Shown here: positions 1-5,054 of the stretch, in pieces
Layout: each line of letters starts with the position of its first letter
Position numbering within the stretch: the stretch's first letter is position 1
DNA from: Clostridia bacterium
Lineage (GTDB): Bacteria > Bacillota_A > Clostridia > Peptostreptococcales > JAAYPU01
Assembly: GCA_022360735.1 (NCBI GenBank)
Contig: JAKSCF010000366.1
Coordinates: 1-5,299, forward strand
DNA length: 5,299 nt
Reading direction: 5' to 3'
Position numbers and translations under genes: made by a program
Notes under the pieces: model-generated
Databases searched by the model: none
What the model was told of the DNA's origin: nothing
Seen by the model: only the letters and a program-made list of their open reading frames with translations

Positions 1-863
1 ACAGGGATATCACGAAAGTAGTTGCAGAAGAAAGAAATAGCAGTATGGTTTTTCAAAATGCGTTATTATTTCCTCATATGACCGTAGGTGAAAATATAGC
101 GTTCCCTCTGAAAATGAGAGGGATTGGTAAAAAGGAACGCAAAGAAAGTGTTAAAAAAATACTCAATGCCATAGAATTGCCCGGCATAGAAAATAAAGCA
201 CCATATGAACTTAGCGGCGGCCAACAACAAAGGGTTGCTTTGGCAAGAGCCATTATTTTTCAGCCTGATTTGATGATTATGGATGAACCTTTAAGCTCAT
301 TAGACCCTGATCTAAGAGAAAAAATGAGAGATTTGATACTAAAAATTCACCATGAATATCAACTGACAACATTATTTGTTACCCATGATTATCAAGAAGC
401 TTTTTATTTAGCCCATCGAATAGGCGTCATGAGAAATGGCCAAATCATTCAAGTGGATACGCCTAAGACATTATATGAAAATCCTAAAAATGAATATGTT
501 GCCAAACTTTTATATGGAAAAAATATTTTTAACGGTGAAATCAAAAACGGAAAATTCTACAGCAATGATATGATATTAGAAATCGACAATTATTGCCAAA
601 ACTCAAAATCAATCCATATTGTGATTCCTCCGGAGTCTTTAAGGGTAAGTAAAAGAAAAGAAGCAGAATCATGGATGACATTGAGAGGCAAAGTAAAAGA
701 GGTGAAATACTTACAAGGATTTCTAAGCATCACCGTTTGTCATAATGAAAAACTGATGAATGCTTACCATGTAGAGGATGAGTTATTCAATGTAGGTGAC
801 GATGTGATCATTTCTTATAGGCCGGAAAAAATAAGAATCATTGGAGGTAAAGAAAATGAATAA
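1..863 (+). CDS. ABC importer ATP-binding protein, PotA/FbpC type, 5'-partial
   Basis: This is the ATP-hydrolysing subunit of an ABC importer, cut by the left edge; the reading frame is open from base 3. The Walker A loop lies outside the window. What remains begins before the Q-loop (MVFQNALLFP, Q at 54-56) and contains the signature LSGGQQQR (210-233), Walker B LMIMDEP with D at 282-284 and E at 285-287, the D-loop SSLDPD, and the H-loop VTHD (H at 384-386). All catalytic elements visible are intact. After the nucleotide-binding domain (to about base 530) there is a C-terminal extension with PPESLRVSK and a TOBE-like segment (about 678-850, ending YRPEKIRIIGG). That domain order is typical of polyamine, iron(III), thiosulfate and sugar importers, so the substrate is open. 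The ATG at 45 is internal, not the start. The stop overlaps the next gene by 8 nt, indicating translational coupling. Cognate permease and binding-protein genes would be expected upstream. Confidence 0.93.
   Translation, partial: RDITKVVAEERNSSMVFQNALLFPHMTVGENIAFPLKMRGIGKKERKESVKKILNAIELPGIENKAPYELSGGQQQRVALARAIIFQPDLMIMDEPLSSLDPDLREKMRDLILKIHHEYQLTTLFVTHDYQEAFYLAHRIGVMRNGQIIQVDTPKTLYENPKNEYVAKLLYGKNIFNGEIKNGKFYSNDMILEIDNYCQNSKSIHIVIPPESLRVSKRKEAESWMTLRGKVKEVKYLQGFLSITVCHNEKLMNAYHVEDELFNVGDDVIISYRPEKIRIIGGKENE
843..847 (+). promoter_or_regulatory. Ribosome binding site deciding the VTT-protein start
   Basis: GGAGG lies 8 nt before the ATG at 856 and inside the end of the ABC ATPase gene. 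It supports ATG 856 over the in-frame TTG at 841, which would place the Shine-Dalgarno inside the coding region and has none of its own. Confidence 0.8.
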
Positions 864-1494
864 GTATATTAAAATTATAAGCCTGATTCTGATGATTTTA
901 TTTGGCGTTTTATTAGTTCATAACATAGGTCTTAACCATATTTCTCCAGAGAGGATTAAAGCATTTATTCTTTCTTTTGGTTGGATTGCGCCCATAGTTT
1001 ATATATTGTTGTATACCCTTCGACCTATTACCTTATTTCCGGCTTCTATATTATCCCTAGGCGGAGGTTTAGCATTTGGAGCATTATTTGGAACCGTTTA
1101 CACGGTTGTAGGTGCTTCTTTAGGCGCCATTTTAGCCTTTTTGACAGCCAGAAAATTAGGGAGCGAAGCGGTTGAACAATTGTTAGGAAATAAATTGACC
1201 AAATTAGATAATAAAATAGAAGCACAAGGTTTTTATGCAGTACTGATTATGAGATTGATTCCTATATTTCCATTCGATGCCGTCAGCTATTGGTCAGGAC
1301 TGTCAAAAGTGCATTTTAAGCACTTTGTTTTAGCCACAGTTATAGGCATTATACCGGGAACTTTTGTATATAACTTTATGGGAGATTCTTTGCAAAATCC
1401 TCAATCATTTCAGTTTCTGCTTGCTGTTATATTAATGGCAATATTAATCATTATACCTTTGTTGTATAAGAAGATTAAAGGAAAAGAGGTGTGA
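856..1494 (+). CDS. TVP38/TMEM64 family (VTT domain) membrane protein
   Basis: A 212-residue integral membrane protein of the VTT/SNARE-associated (DedA superfamily) type. Hydrophobic segments lie at about residues 4-22, 42-60, 64-96 (glycine-rich, LSLGGGLAFGALFG), 156-176 and 185-204. Family hallmarks are RPITLFPAS near residue 56, the FLTARKLG stretch near 95, and the loop RLIPIFPFDAVSYWSGL starting at R133, which matches the conserved re-entrant-loop region. The start is ATG 856, preceded by GGAGG. The gene overlaps the ABC ATPase by 8 nt and stops 3 nt before the next gene. Known relatives include eukaryotic TMEM41B/VMP1 lipid scramblases and bacterial DedA proteins implicated in undecaprenyl-phosphate recycling, so a role in moving lipid across the membrane is a reasonable inference, but the substrate is unknown. 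Its neighbour, a phosphatidyltransferase, supports a lipid connection. Family assignment is firm; function is inferred. Confidence 0.9.
   Translation: MNKYIKIISLILMILFGVLLVHNIGLNHISPERIKAFILSFGWIAPIVYILLYTLRPITLFPASILSLGGGLAFGALFGTVYTVVGASLGAILAFLTARKLGSEAVEQLLGNKLTKLDNKIEAQGFYAVLIMRLIPIFPFDAVSYWSGLSKVHFKHFVLATVIGIIPGTFVYNFMGDSLQNPQSFQFLLAVILMAILIIIPLLYKKIKGKEV
1486..1491 (+). promoter_or_regulatory. Ribosome binding site deciding the TTG start of the phosphatidyltransferase
   Basis: GAGGTG lies 6 nt before TTG 1498 and overlaps the end of the VTT gene. The next in-frame ATG (1585) would remove the first 29 residues, which are part of the conserved N-terminus of this family, so TTG is preferred. 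Confidence 0.65.
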
Positions 1495-1497
1495 GTT

Positions 1498-2088
1498 TTG
1501 TTAGATTCAAGTGGAAGAAATCTGGTACAACCTCTGATAGAAAAATTGGCAAAAGTATTCATCCTACTGGGATTTTCAGCCAATATGATGACCATATTTT
1601 CCTTTATAGTGGGATTGACTTCAGTGGTATTTATTTTTTTAAACCAATCCATCATTGCCGTTATCCTTTTATGGATTTCCGGATTGATGGATGCATTGGA
1701 CGGCACCATTGCAAGAATAAAAAAAGAACAGTCTTCATTAGGGACTTTGATGGATATTTGTTCAGACAGAGCTGTTGAACAAGGTGTGATTATTGCTTTA
1801 GCTGTTTTAGAGCCCGGTTCAAGGCTTGCTTTAATCATGCTGAATTCAAGCATTGTATTATGTATCACCATCTTCTTAGTGGTGGGAACATTATCTGAAA
1901 TCAAATCTGAAAAATCATTCTACTATCAATCCGGATTAACAGAAAGAACAGAAACATTTATTTTTTTATCCTTAATGATTATGTTTAGAGATGCTTTAAA
2001 TACAATTGCCGTTATATTTACGGCTTTAGTCATAGTTACTGCTTTTCAACGCTATATAGAAGCACTGAAGATTCTTAGGAAATCATAA
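1498..2088 (+). CDS. CDP-alcohol phosphatidyltransferase family protein
   Basis: A 196-residue membrane enzyme of the CDP-OH_P_transf family. These enzymes join a phosphatidyl (or similar) group from a CDP-activated donor to an alcohol, releasing CMP. The full catalytic signature D-x2-DG-x2-AR-x8-G-x3-D-x3-D is intact: D65, D68, G69, A72, R73, G82, D86 and D90; the acidic residues bind the divalent metals. Hydrophobic helices lie around residues 32-48, 50-64, 92-104, 108-130, 153-163 and 168-184, with a GLTERTE stretch at 146-152 where relatives carry a conserved basic/acidic loop. The N-terminus LVQPLIEKLAKVFILLGFSAN fits the family's amphipathic entry helix. Translation starts at TTG. The length is usual for PgsA/Pls-like enzymes, but the acceptor alcohol (glycerol phosphate, inositol phosphate, serine or other) cannot be told, so no symbol is given. 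It sits 3 nt after the VTT gene and is probably translated with it. Confidence 0.92.
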   Translation: MLDSSGRNLVQPLIEKLAKVFILLGFSANMMTIFSFIVGLTSVVFIFLNQSIIAVILLWISGLMDALDGTIARIKKEQSSLGTLMDICSDRAVEQGVIIALAVLEPGSRLALIMLNSSIVLCITIFLVVGTLSEIKSEKSFYYQSGLTERTETFIFLSLMIMFRDALNTIAVIFTALVIVTAFQRYIEALKILRKS

Positions 2089-2145
2089 GCCGGATGTTAA
2101 TGTTTGTTTTTAGAGGAAGCCATCATATTAAGGAGTGGATGAGAA

Positions 2146-3531
2146 ATGAAAAAAACAGATATAGTAGTTATTGGAGGCGGAGCAGGTGGATTAACAGCGG
2201 TGTATACGGCCCTTGGGTTCAATAAGAGGGTTACACTCATAGAAAAAGGTAAACCCGGAGGCGAGTGTACTTGGTCCGGCTGTATTCCCAGTAAAGCATT
2301 AATCAATATTTCAAAAGATATCCACAGGACTAACAAGTATGTAGATTACCAACCAGATGTAAAAGAAATATTAGAAAAAATTAGAGGTATAAGCGAATCC
2401 GTTTATCAAGGCGAAAGTGTAGAAAAGCTTCGAGAAGATGGCGTAGAATATATAAATGGAACAGCTTCTTTTGTTAATTCCAATACAATAGAAGTGAATG
2501 GTCAGCAAATCACAGCCGATAAAATCATTATCACCACAGGATCATCACCATTTGTTCCACCTATAAAAGGCTTAAAGAATGTTGATTATCTTACAAATGA
2601 GAACATATTCTTGTCAAAAGATTTACCTAAAAAAATCTTGATTTTAGGTGGCGGCCCCATAGGTGTAGAATTAAGTCAAGCCCTTAATAGAATAGGCATT
2701 GAAGTAGAAATCATTCAGAGGGCTGAAAGGATTTTAGTTCGAGAAGAATCCGAGTTTGCACAACTGCTTCAGAACCGACTGGAAAAAGAAGGGGTAAAAA
2801 TTCATACCAATGCCAATGCAATAGAAGTATTGGAAGAAGAAGGCAAAAAGAAAATCAGATTAGAAACATTGCAAGGTGAAAAAATTGTTTCCGGTGATGG
2901 GATACTGGTTGCTACCGGAAGAAAACCAAATATTGAAGCATTAAAACTGGAAAATGCAAATATTGAACATGATAAGAGAAAAATTAAAGTTAATCCATAT
3001 ATGCAGACCAATGTTAAAGGCATTTTTGCTATTGGAGATGTAGCAGGCCCTTATCAATTTTCTCATATGGCAAATGCTCAAGGGAACTTAGCCCTTCAAA
3101 ATGCTATTTTACCTATAAAAAGAAAAATGAAATATCAGCACGTTGCTTGGTGTACCTATACCGAACCCGAGCTTGGCAGAGCAGGAATGACTGAAAAGGA
3201 AGCTAAGGAGAAATATGGTGATAAAGTAAGGGTTTATGAATTAAGCTATGATGATATTGATAGAGCCAAAACCAGCCCAAATGAAGTTGGTTTAATCAAG
3301 CTGATACTTTCAAAAAATGGAAGGGTTTTAGGTGCAAGTATACTAGGCAACAGAGCCGGTGAAATGATTTGTGAAATACAAGTTATCAAAACTTTAGGTA
3401 TTAAAATGTCAAAAATATCTAAAGTGATCCATCCTTATCCTACTTACAGTGAAGCGTTTCAAAAAATTGGAAAACGCGTTTTAATTGATAATATTAAAAG
3501 TTTTTTCAAAGCCCTTTTTCCGAATCCGTAA
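2146..3531 (+). CDS. MerA/Lpd-like FAD-dependent pyridine nucleotide-disulfide oxidoreductase
   Basis: A 461-residue class I flavoprotein disulfide reductase. The start is ATG 2146 with AGGAG at 2131-2135, ten nt upstream. Domains in order: FAD-binding Rossmann fold (IGGGAGG, residues 9-15), redox-active disulfide C41/C46 in GGECTWSGCIPSK, NAD(P) Rossmann fold (GGGPIG, 168-173), second FAD motif GIFAIGDVAG (292-301), and C-terminal dimerisation domain (about 330-445). R192, at the end of the second NAD(P) strand, aligns with the Arg of NADPH-using relatives, so NADPH is the more likely donor. In the active-site segment HPYPTYSE (429-436) Tyr431 replaces the His of lipoamide dehydrogenase, as in MerA. 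However, there is no N-terminal heavy-metal domain and no C-terminal vicinal cysteine pair, so mercuric reductase activity is not supported. The last 20 residues form a basic/hydrophobic helix that might touch the membrane (inference). The physiological substrate is unknown. Relatives fused to VTT domains are known, and here the VTT gene is two genes upstream. Confidence 0.92.
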   Translation: MKKTDIVVIGGGAGGLTAVYTALGFNKRVTLIEKGKPGGECTWSGCIPSKALINISKDIHRTNKYVDYQPDVKEILEKIRGISESVYQGESVEKLREDGVEYINGTASFVNSNTIEVNGQQITADKIIITTGSSPFVPPIKGLKNVDYLTNENIFLSKDLPKKILILGGGPIGVELSQALNRIGIEVEIIQRAERILVREESEFAQLLQNRLEKEGVKIHTNANAIEVLEEEGKKKIRLETLQGEKIVSGDGILVATGRKPNIEALKLENANIEHDKRKIKVNPYMQTNVKGIFAIGDVAGPYQFSHMANAQGNLALQNAILPIKRKMKYQHVAWCTYTEPELGRAGMTEKEAKEKYGDKVRVYELSYDDIDRAKTSPNEVGLIKLILSKNGRVLGASILGNRAGEMICEIQVIKTLGIKMSKISKVIHPYPTYSEAFQKIGKRVLIDNIKSFFKALFPNP

Positions 3532-3547
3532 CATCTAGTAATTCTAA

Positions 3548-3763
3548 CGGCTTTTTATCTCTGGGTCAAAATACCCTGTAGCTAAAAAGGAAAATATTCA
3601 AAAAGAAATAGCTGAACCTGTTTTACGAAATGAGTACATTGAGCTATTGGAAAAAGCTCATGACAATGATCTTGATTTTATAAAGTTTATTACAGAAAGA
3701 GAGATAGAATCTCAAAAGGACTTTTTGAGACTATTGCAAATACCATTACCAACAACCAACTGA
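3548..3763 (+). pseudogene. C-terminal remnant resembling a Fic-family protein
   Basis: An open frame of 71 codons, bounded upstream by a stop at 3545-3547, has no start codon with a ribosome binding site and no promoter. Its protein reads like a real C-terminus from about base 3605 onward: EPVLRNEYIELLEKAH, then DFIKFITEREIESQKDFLRLL. This pattern (R-x-x-Y-x-x-x-LEKA, then F-I-x-F-I-x-E, then QKD-x-LRLL) matches, from memory, the tail that follows the catalytic HPFxxGNGR motif in many Fic (AMPylase) proteins. The catalytic motif itself is absent here. The +1-shifted frame is open from 3676 to 3828 and encodes TITNNQLIYKTKLLLEQMR, which may be a further decayed or frameshifted tail, or chance. 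I read this as a gene relic left by deletion or recombination; the Fic identity is tentative. Confidence 0.42.
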
Positions 3764-3842
3764 TTTATAAAACTAAACTATTATTGGAACAAATGAGATC
3801 GAGACAAGAAGAATACATTTTATACTGAACAGAAAAACGAAC

Positions 3843-3871
3843 TTGACAATTAACTAAATATAAATAATAAT
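3843..3871 (+). promoter_or_regulatory. Candidate sigma-70/SigA promoter overlapping a hairpin
   Basis: TTGACA (3843-3848, perfect -35) is followed after 17 nt by AATAAT (3866-3871, five of six bases of the -10 consensus). The predicted transcription start, about 3878, falls within the left arm of the 17-bp hairpin, so promoter and terminator-like structure occupy the same DNA. It could drive the EFR1-type gene starting at 3993. In such AT-rich DNA a chance -10 is easy, but the -35 is exact. Confidence 0.45.
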
Positions 3872-3902
3872 AAAAGTAAACCATAGGTTTACTTTTATTA
3901 TT
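3866..3902 (+). terminator. 17-bp perfect AT-rich hairpin, probable intrinsic terminator
   Basis: The arms 3866-3882 and 3886-3902 are exact reverse complements around a 3-nt loop (ATA). The core AAAAGTAAACC/GGTTTACTTTT is followed by TTATTATTTG, a T-rich but broken tail. The A-rich left flank would give a T-rich tail in the other direction too, so it could stop transcription on both strands. It probably closes the upstream transcript, although it also overlaps a promoter candidate. Confidence 0.65.
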
Positions 3903-3920
3903 TGTTGGTGAAGAAATTAA

Positions 3921-3949
3921 TCCACAACGTTTAAAAAACATTATATATA
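3921..3949 (+). promoter_or_regulatory. Candidate promoter for the EFR1-type gene
   Basis: TCCACA (3921-3926, four of six bases of TTGACA) is separated by 17 nt from TATATA (3944-3949, a good -10). A transcript starting near 3956-3958 would have a leader of about 36 nt that includes the mini-ORF or its end. It lies downstream of the hairpin, which favours it as the gene's own promoter, but the -35 is weak. Confidence 0.35.
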
Positions 3950-3962
3950 AAGAAAGGAAATA

Positions 3963-3980
3963 ATGCTATTTGCATTATAG
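3963..3980 (+). CDS. Possible five-codon leader ORF (MLFAL)
   Basis: ATG 3963 has a good Shine-Dalgarno (AAAGGA, 3953-3958, 4 nt spacing) and reads five codons to TAG at 3978-3980, immediately before the AAGGTGAT ribosome binding site of the next gene. A 7-bp inverted repeat, ATAATGC/GCATTAT (3960-3966 and 3972-3978), covers almost exactly this ORF. Translation of it could open the hairpin and deliver ribosomes to the main gene. It is short enough to be chance. Confidence 0.3.
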   Translation: MLFAL

Positions 3981-3992
3981 AAGGTGATATAA

Positions 3993-4853
3993 ATGAGTAC
4001 AGACATTTACTATTTCTCCGGAACAGGAAATTCTCTTTATATTGCGAAAAAATTGCAAAAATTAATGCCTGATTCAAAGTTAATCCCAATTGTTAGTTTA
4101 TTAAATAAAAAAATAATTAAAACAAATGCAGATACTATTGGTATTATTTTTCCACTACAAGGGCCGACATTCCCAAATGCTGTCAAAAAATTTTTAGAGA
4201 AAATCGACTTGACTTTAACCGGTTATATTTTTGCTATAGCAACACGAGGTGGAACAACTAGCAGAATATTAGAAGAAATGAACAAAATATTGAAAAAACA
4301 AAATAAAGAATTAAACGCACATTTTCATATAACAATGTTCAATAATGATCCAAAACTACTCAATAAAAATAATAAAAGTCACGAATTTTATGTTCCTACA
4401 AAAGAAGAACTTTTAAATAAAGAGGAAGAAATAAATGAAAAATTAGACATGATTCAAAAAATAGTAATCAATAAGCAAATAAGCCATCAAAGAGATAAGG
4501 AATATAGCTTTAAATACAACTATATTCTAGAAAAGATTACGCTTTTTGCAACTAAATTAATGGAATCAAAAAGTATTAAAAATTATTTTTATACAGATTC
4601 CAATTGTACGGGTTGCGGTATTTGTAAAAAAGTTTGTTTAGCCAATAAAATTGAGATGATGGATAGAAAACCTAACTGGAATGATACTATCCTGTGCTAT
4701 ATGTGTTATGCTTGCCTAAACTGCTGTCCAGTGGAATCCGTTCAGATTAATTCAAAATGGTATATGAAATCTTATACCACAATACAAGGAAGATATCCTC
4801 ACCCATATTGTTCAATAAAAGATATAGAAGAACAAAAGTACTATGTTGTTTAA
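3993..4853 (+). CDS. EFR1-type flavodoxin-ferredoxin fusion protein
   Basis: A 286-residue, probably cytoplasmic electron-transfer protein. The N-terminal part (about 1-150) is flavodoxin-like: a strand DIYYFSGTGNS with the phosphate loop S9-G-T-G-N-S14 to hold FMN, then IIFPLQGPTFPNAVKKFL and ATRGGTTSR (83-91) where the flavin ring is usually contacted. A lysine/asparagine-rich charged linker (about 118-195) leads to a ferredoxin domain with two four-cysteine motifs: C205-C208-C211-C215 (CTGCGICKKVC) and C235-C238-C241-C245 followed by Pro246, for two [4Fe-4S] clusters. C244 is an additional cysteine. This order is that of the EFR1 ferredoxin family of Clostridia and methanogens; partners are not defined by the sequence. 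ATG 3993 has AAGGTGAT at 3981-3988. The gene stands alone between a hairpin and a terminator and is visibly more AT-rich and Lys/Asn/Ile-rich than the operon to its left, which may reflect a separate origin. Confidence 0.92.
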   Translation: MSTDIYYFSGTGNSLYIAKKLQKLMPDSKLIPIVSLLNKKIIKTNADTIGIIFPLQGPTFPNAVKKFLEKIDLTLTGYIFAIATRGGTTSRILEEMNKILKKQNKELNAHFHITMFNNDPKLLNKNNKSHEFYVPTKEELLNKEEEINEKLDMIQKIVINKQISHQRDKEYSFKYNYILEKITLFATKLMESKSIKNYFYTDSNCTGCGICKKVCLANKIEMMDRKPNWNDTILCYMCYACLNCCPVESVQINSKWYMKSYTTIQGRYPHPYCSIKDIEEQKYYVV

Positions 4854-4878
4854 ATCCTAAATTTACTCCAAATGATAC

Positions 4879-4920
4879 TAAACAATCTTTCGATTATGAG
4901 AGGTTGTTTAATTACTTTTT
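4879..4920 (+). terminator. Intrinsic terminator of the EFR1-type gene
   Basis: Stem 4879-4891 pairs with 4898-4910 (13 bp including two G-T wobbles), with the 6-nt loop GATTAT, followed by ATTACTTTTT. It begins 25 nt after the stop codon, the expected place. Confidence 0.82.
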
Positions 4921-4923
4921 ATA

Positions 4924-4947
4924 GCTTAGGACTAGAGATCGCTAAGC
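4924..4947. repeat. Short inverted repeat GCTTAG/CTAAGC
   Basis: Six-base arms at 4924-4929 and 4942-4947 with a 12-nt spacer. It lies between the EFR1 terminator and the RHH promoter region. It is too short to name and might be a binding site or chance. Confidence 0.3.
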
Positions 4948-4961
4948 CTAATTAGTTCGTA

Positions 4962-4984
4962 TTATTGTAAAAAATTTACAATAA
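4962..4984. promoter_or_regulatory. Perfect 10-bp inverted repeat, candidate operator
   Basis: TTATTGTAAA (4962-4971) and TTTACAATAA (4975-4984) are exact reverse complements around AAA. The repeat ends 3 nt before the -35 of the RHH gene promoter, a usual position for a repressor or activator site. It has no T-tract fitting a terminator for the upstream gene, which already has one. Confidence 0.5.
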
Positions 4985-4987
4985 ACC

Positions 4988-5016
4988 TTGAATTAAAGGG
5001 TGACATCAATTATAAT
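4988..5016 (+). promoter_or_regulatory. Promoter of the RHH gene
   Basis: TTGAAT (4988-4993) is followed after exactly 17 nt by a perfect TATAAT (5011-5016). The predicted start, about 5022-5024, leaves a leader of about 32 nt with a strong Shine-Dalgarno. This is the best promoter in the window and argues against translation starting at TTG 5022. Confidence 0.75.
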
Positions 5017-5030
5017 GATAATTGTCACCC
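4998..5030. promoter_or_regulatory. Inverted repeat GGGTGACA/TGTCACCC flanking the -10, probable operator
   Basis: Perfect 8-bp arms at 4998-5005 and 5023-5030 are separated by 17 nt that contain the TATAAT box. One arm lies in the promoter spacer and the other at the predicted transcription start, so a protein bound to both would block RNA polymerase. The arm centres are 25 bp apart, a little over two helical turns, fitting two dimers on one face. The RHH protein encoded just downstream is the obvious candidate ligand. Confidence 0.6.
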
Positions 5031-5040
5031 AACAATTTTA

Positions 5041-5049
5041 AGGAGGTGG
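5041..5049 (+). promoter_or_regulatory. Near-perfect ribosome binding site of the RHH gene
   Basis: AGGAGGTGG is the strongest Shine-Dalgarno in the window. The codon 8 nt after its AGGAGG core is ATA (5055), and no ATG, GTG or TTG lies in the usual 5-12 nt range in this frame. It therefore decides the start. Confidence 0.8.
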
Positions 5050-5054
5050 ACAAC

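Larger units (their letters stand above)
3532..3992. other. 461-nt gap without an intact gene
   Basis: The stretch between the oxidoreductase and the EFR1-type gene holds a decayed coding fragment (3548-3763), a possible second out-of-frame fragment ending at 3828, a 17-bp hairpin (3866-3902), two promoter candidates and a mini-ORF. No strong terminator follows the oxidoreductase. The only candidates are a wide AAAGCC (3508-3513)/GGCTTT (3549-3554) pairing followed by Ts, and a 4-bp GGGT/ACCC hairpin at 3563-3576; neither is convincing. Confidence 0.6.

Noticed and set aside
45..47. ATG as the start of the ABC ATPase
   Set aside because: The frame is open to the left edge and the ATG lies just before the Q-loop glutamine; Walker A must lie upstream, so this is an internal methionine.
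841..855. TTG start adding MEVKK to the VTT protein
   Set aside because: The GGAGG ribosome binding site lies within this stretch and points to ATG 856.
981..1175. 64-codon + strand frame
   Set aside because: It lies wholly within the VTT gene in another frame and shows no family features or ribosome binding site.
1491..1778. 95-codon + strand frame starting at GTG
   Set aside because: Overlaps the phosphatidyltransferase, whose frame carries the full catalytic motif; this frame is rich in unrelated His/Phe/Arg and has no recognisable domain.
1410..1904. 164-codon frame on the - strand
   Set aside because: Antisense shadow of the VTT and phosphatidyltransferase genes, whose motifs are unmistakable.
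2097..2336. 79-codon - strand frame
   Set aside because: Antisense to the FAD-binding region of the oxidoreductase, with no supporting signals.
2802..3023. 73-codon - strand frame
   Set aside because: Antisense shadow of the oxidoreductase, with no ribosome binding site or family pattern.
2146..3531. Naming the flavoenzyme merA or lpd
   Set aside because: It lacks MerA's metal-binding cysteines and lacks Lpd's catalytic His (Tyr431 instead), and no mer or 2-oxoacid dehydrogenase genes are adjacent.
4962..4984. Rex or Fur/PerR box
   Set aside because: The arms TTGTAAA/TTTACAA resemble but do not match the Rex consensus (TTGTGAA-N4-TTCACAA), and they do not fit a Fur/PerR box; naming a regulator is not justified.
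5022..5054. TTG 5022 as the RHH protein start (67 residues)
   Set aside because: It coincides with the predicted transcription start and an operator arm, has no ribosome binding site, and would translate through the strong Shine-Dalgarno.
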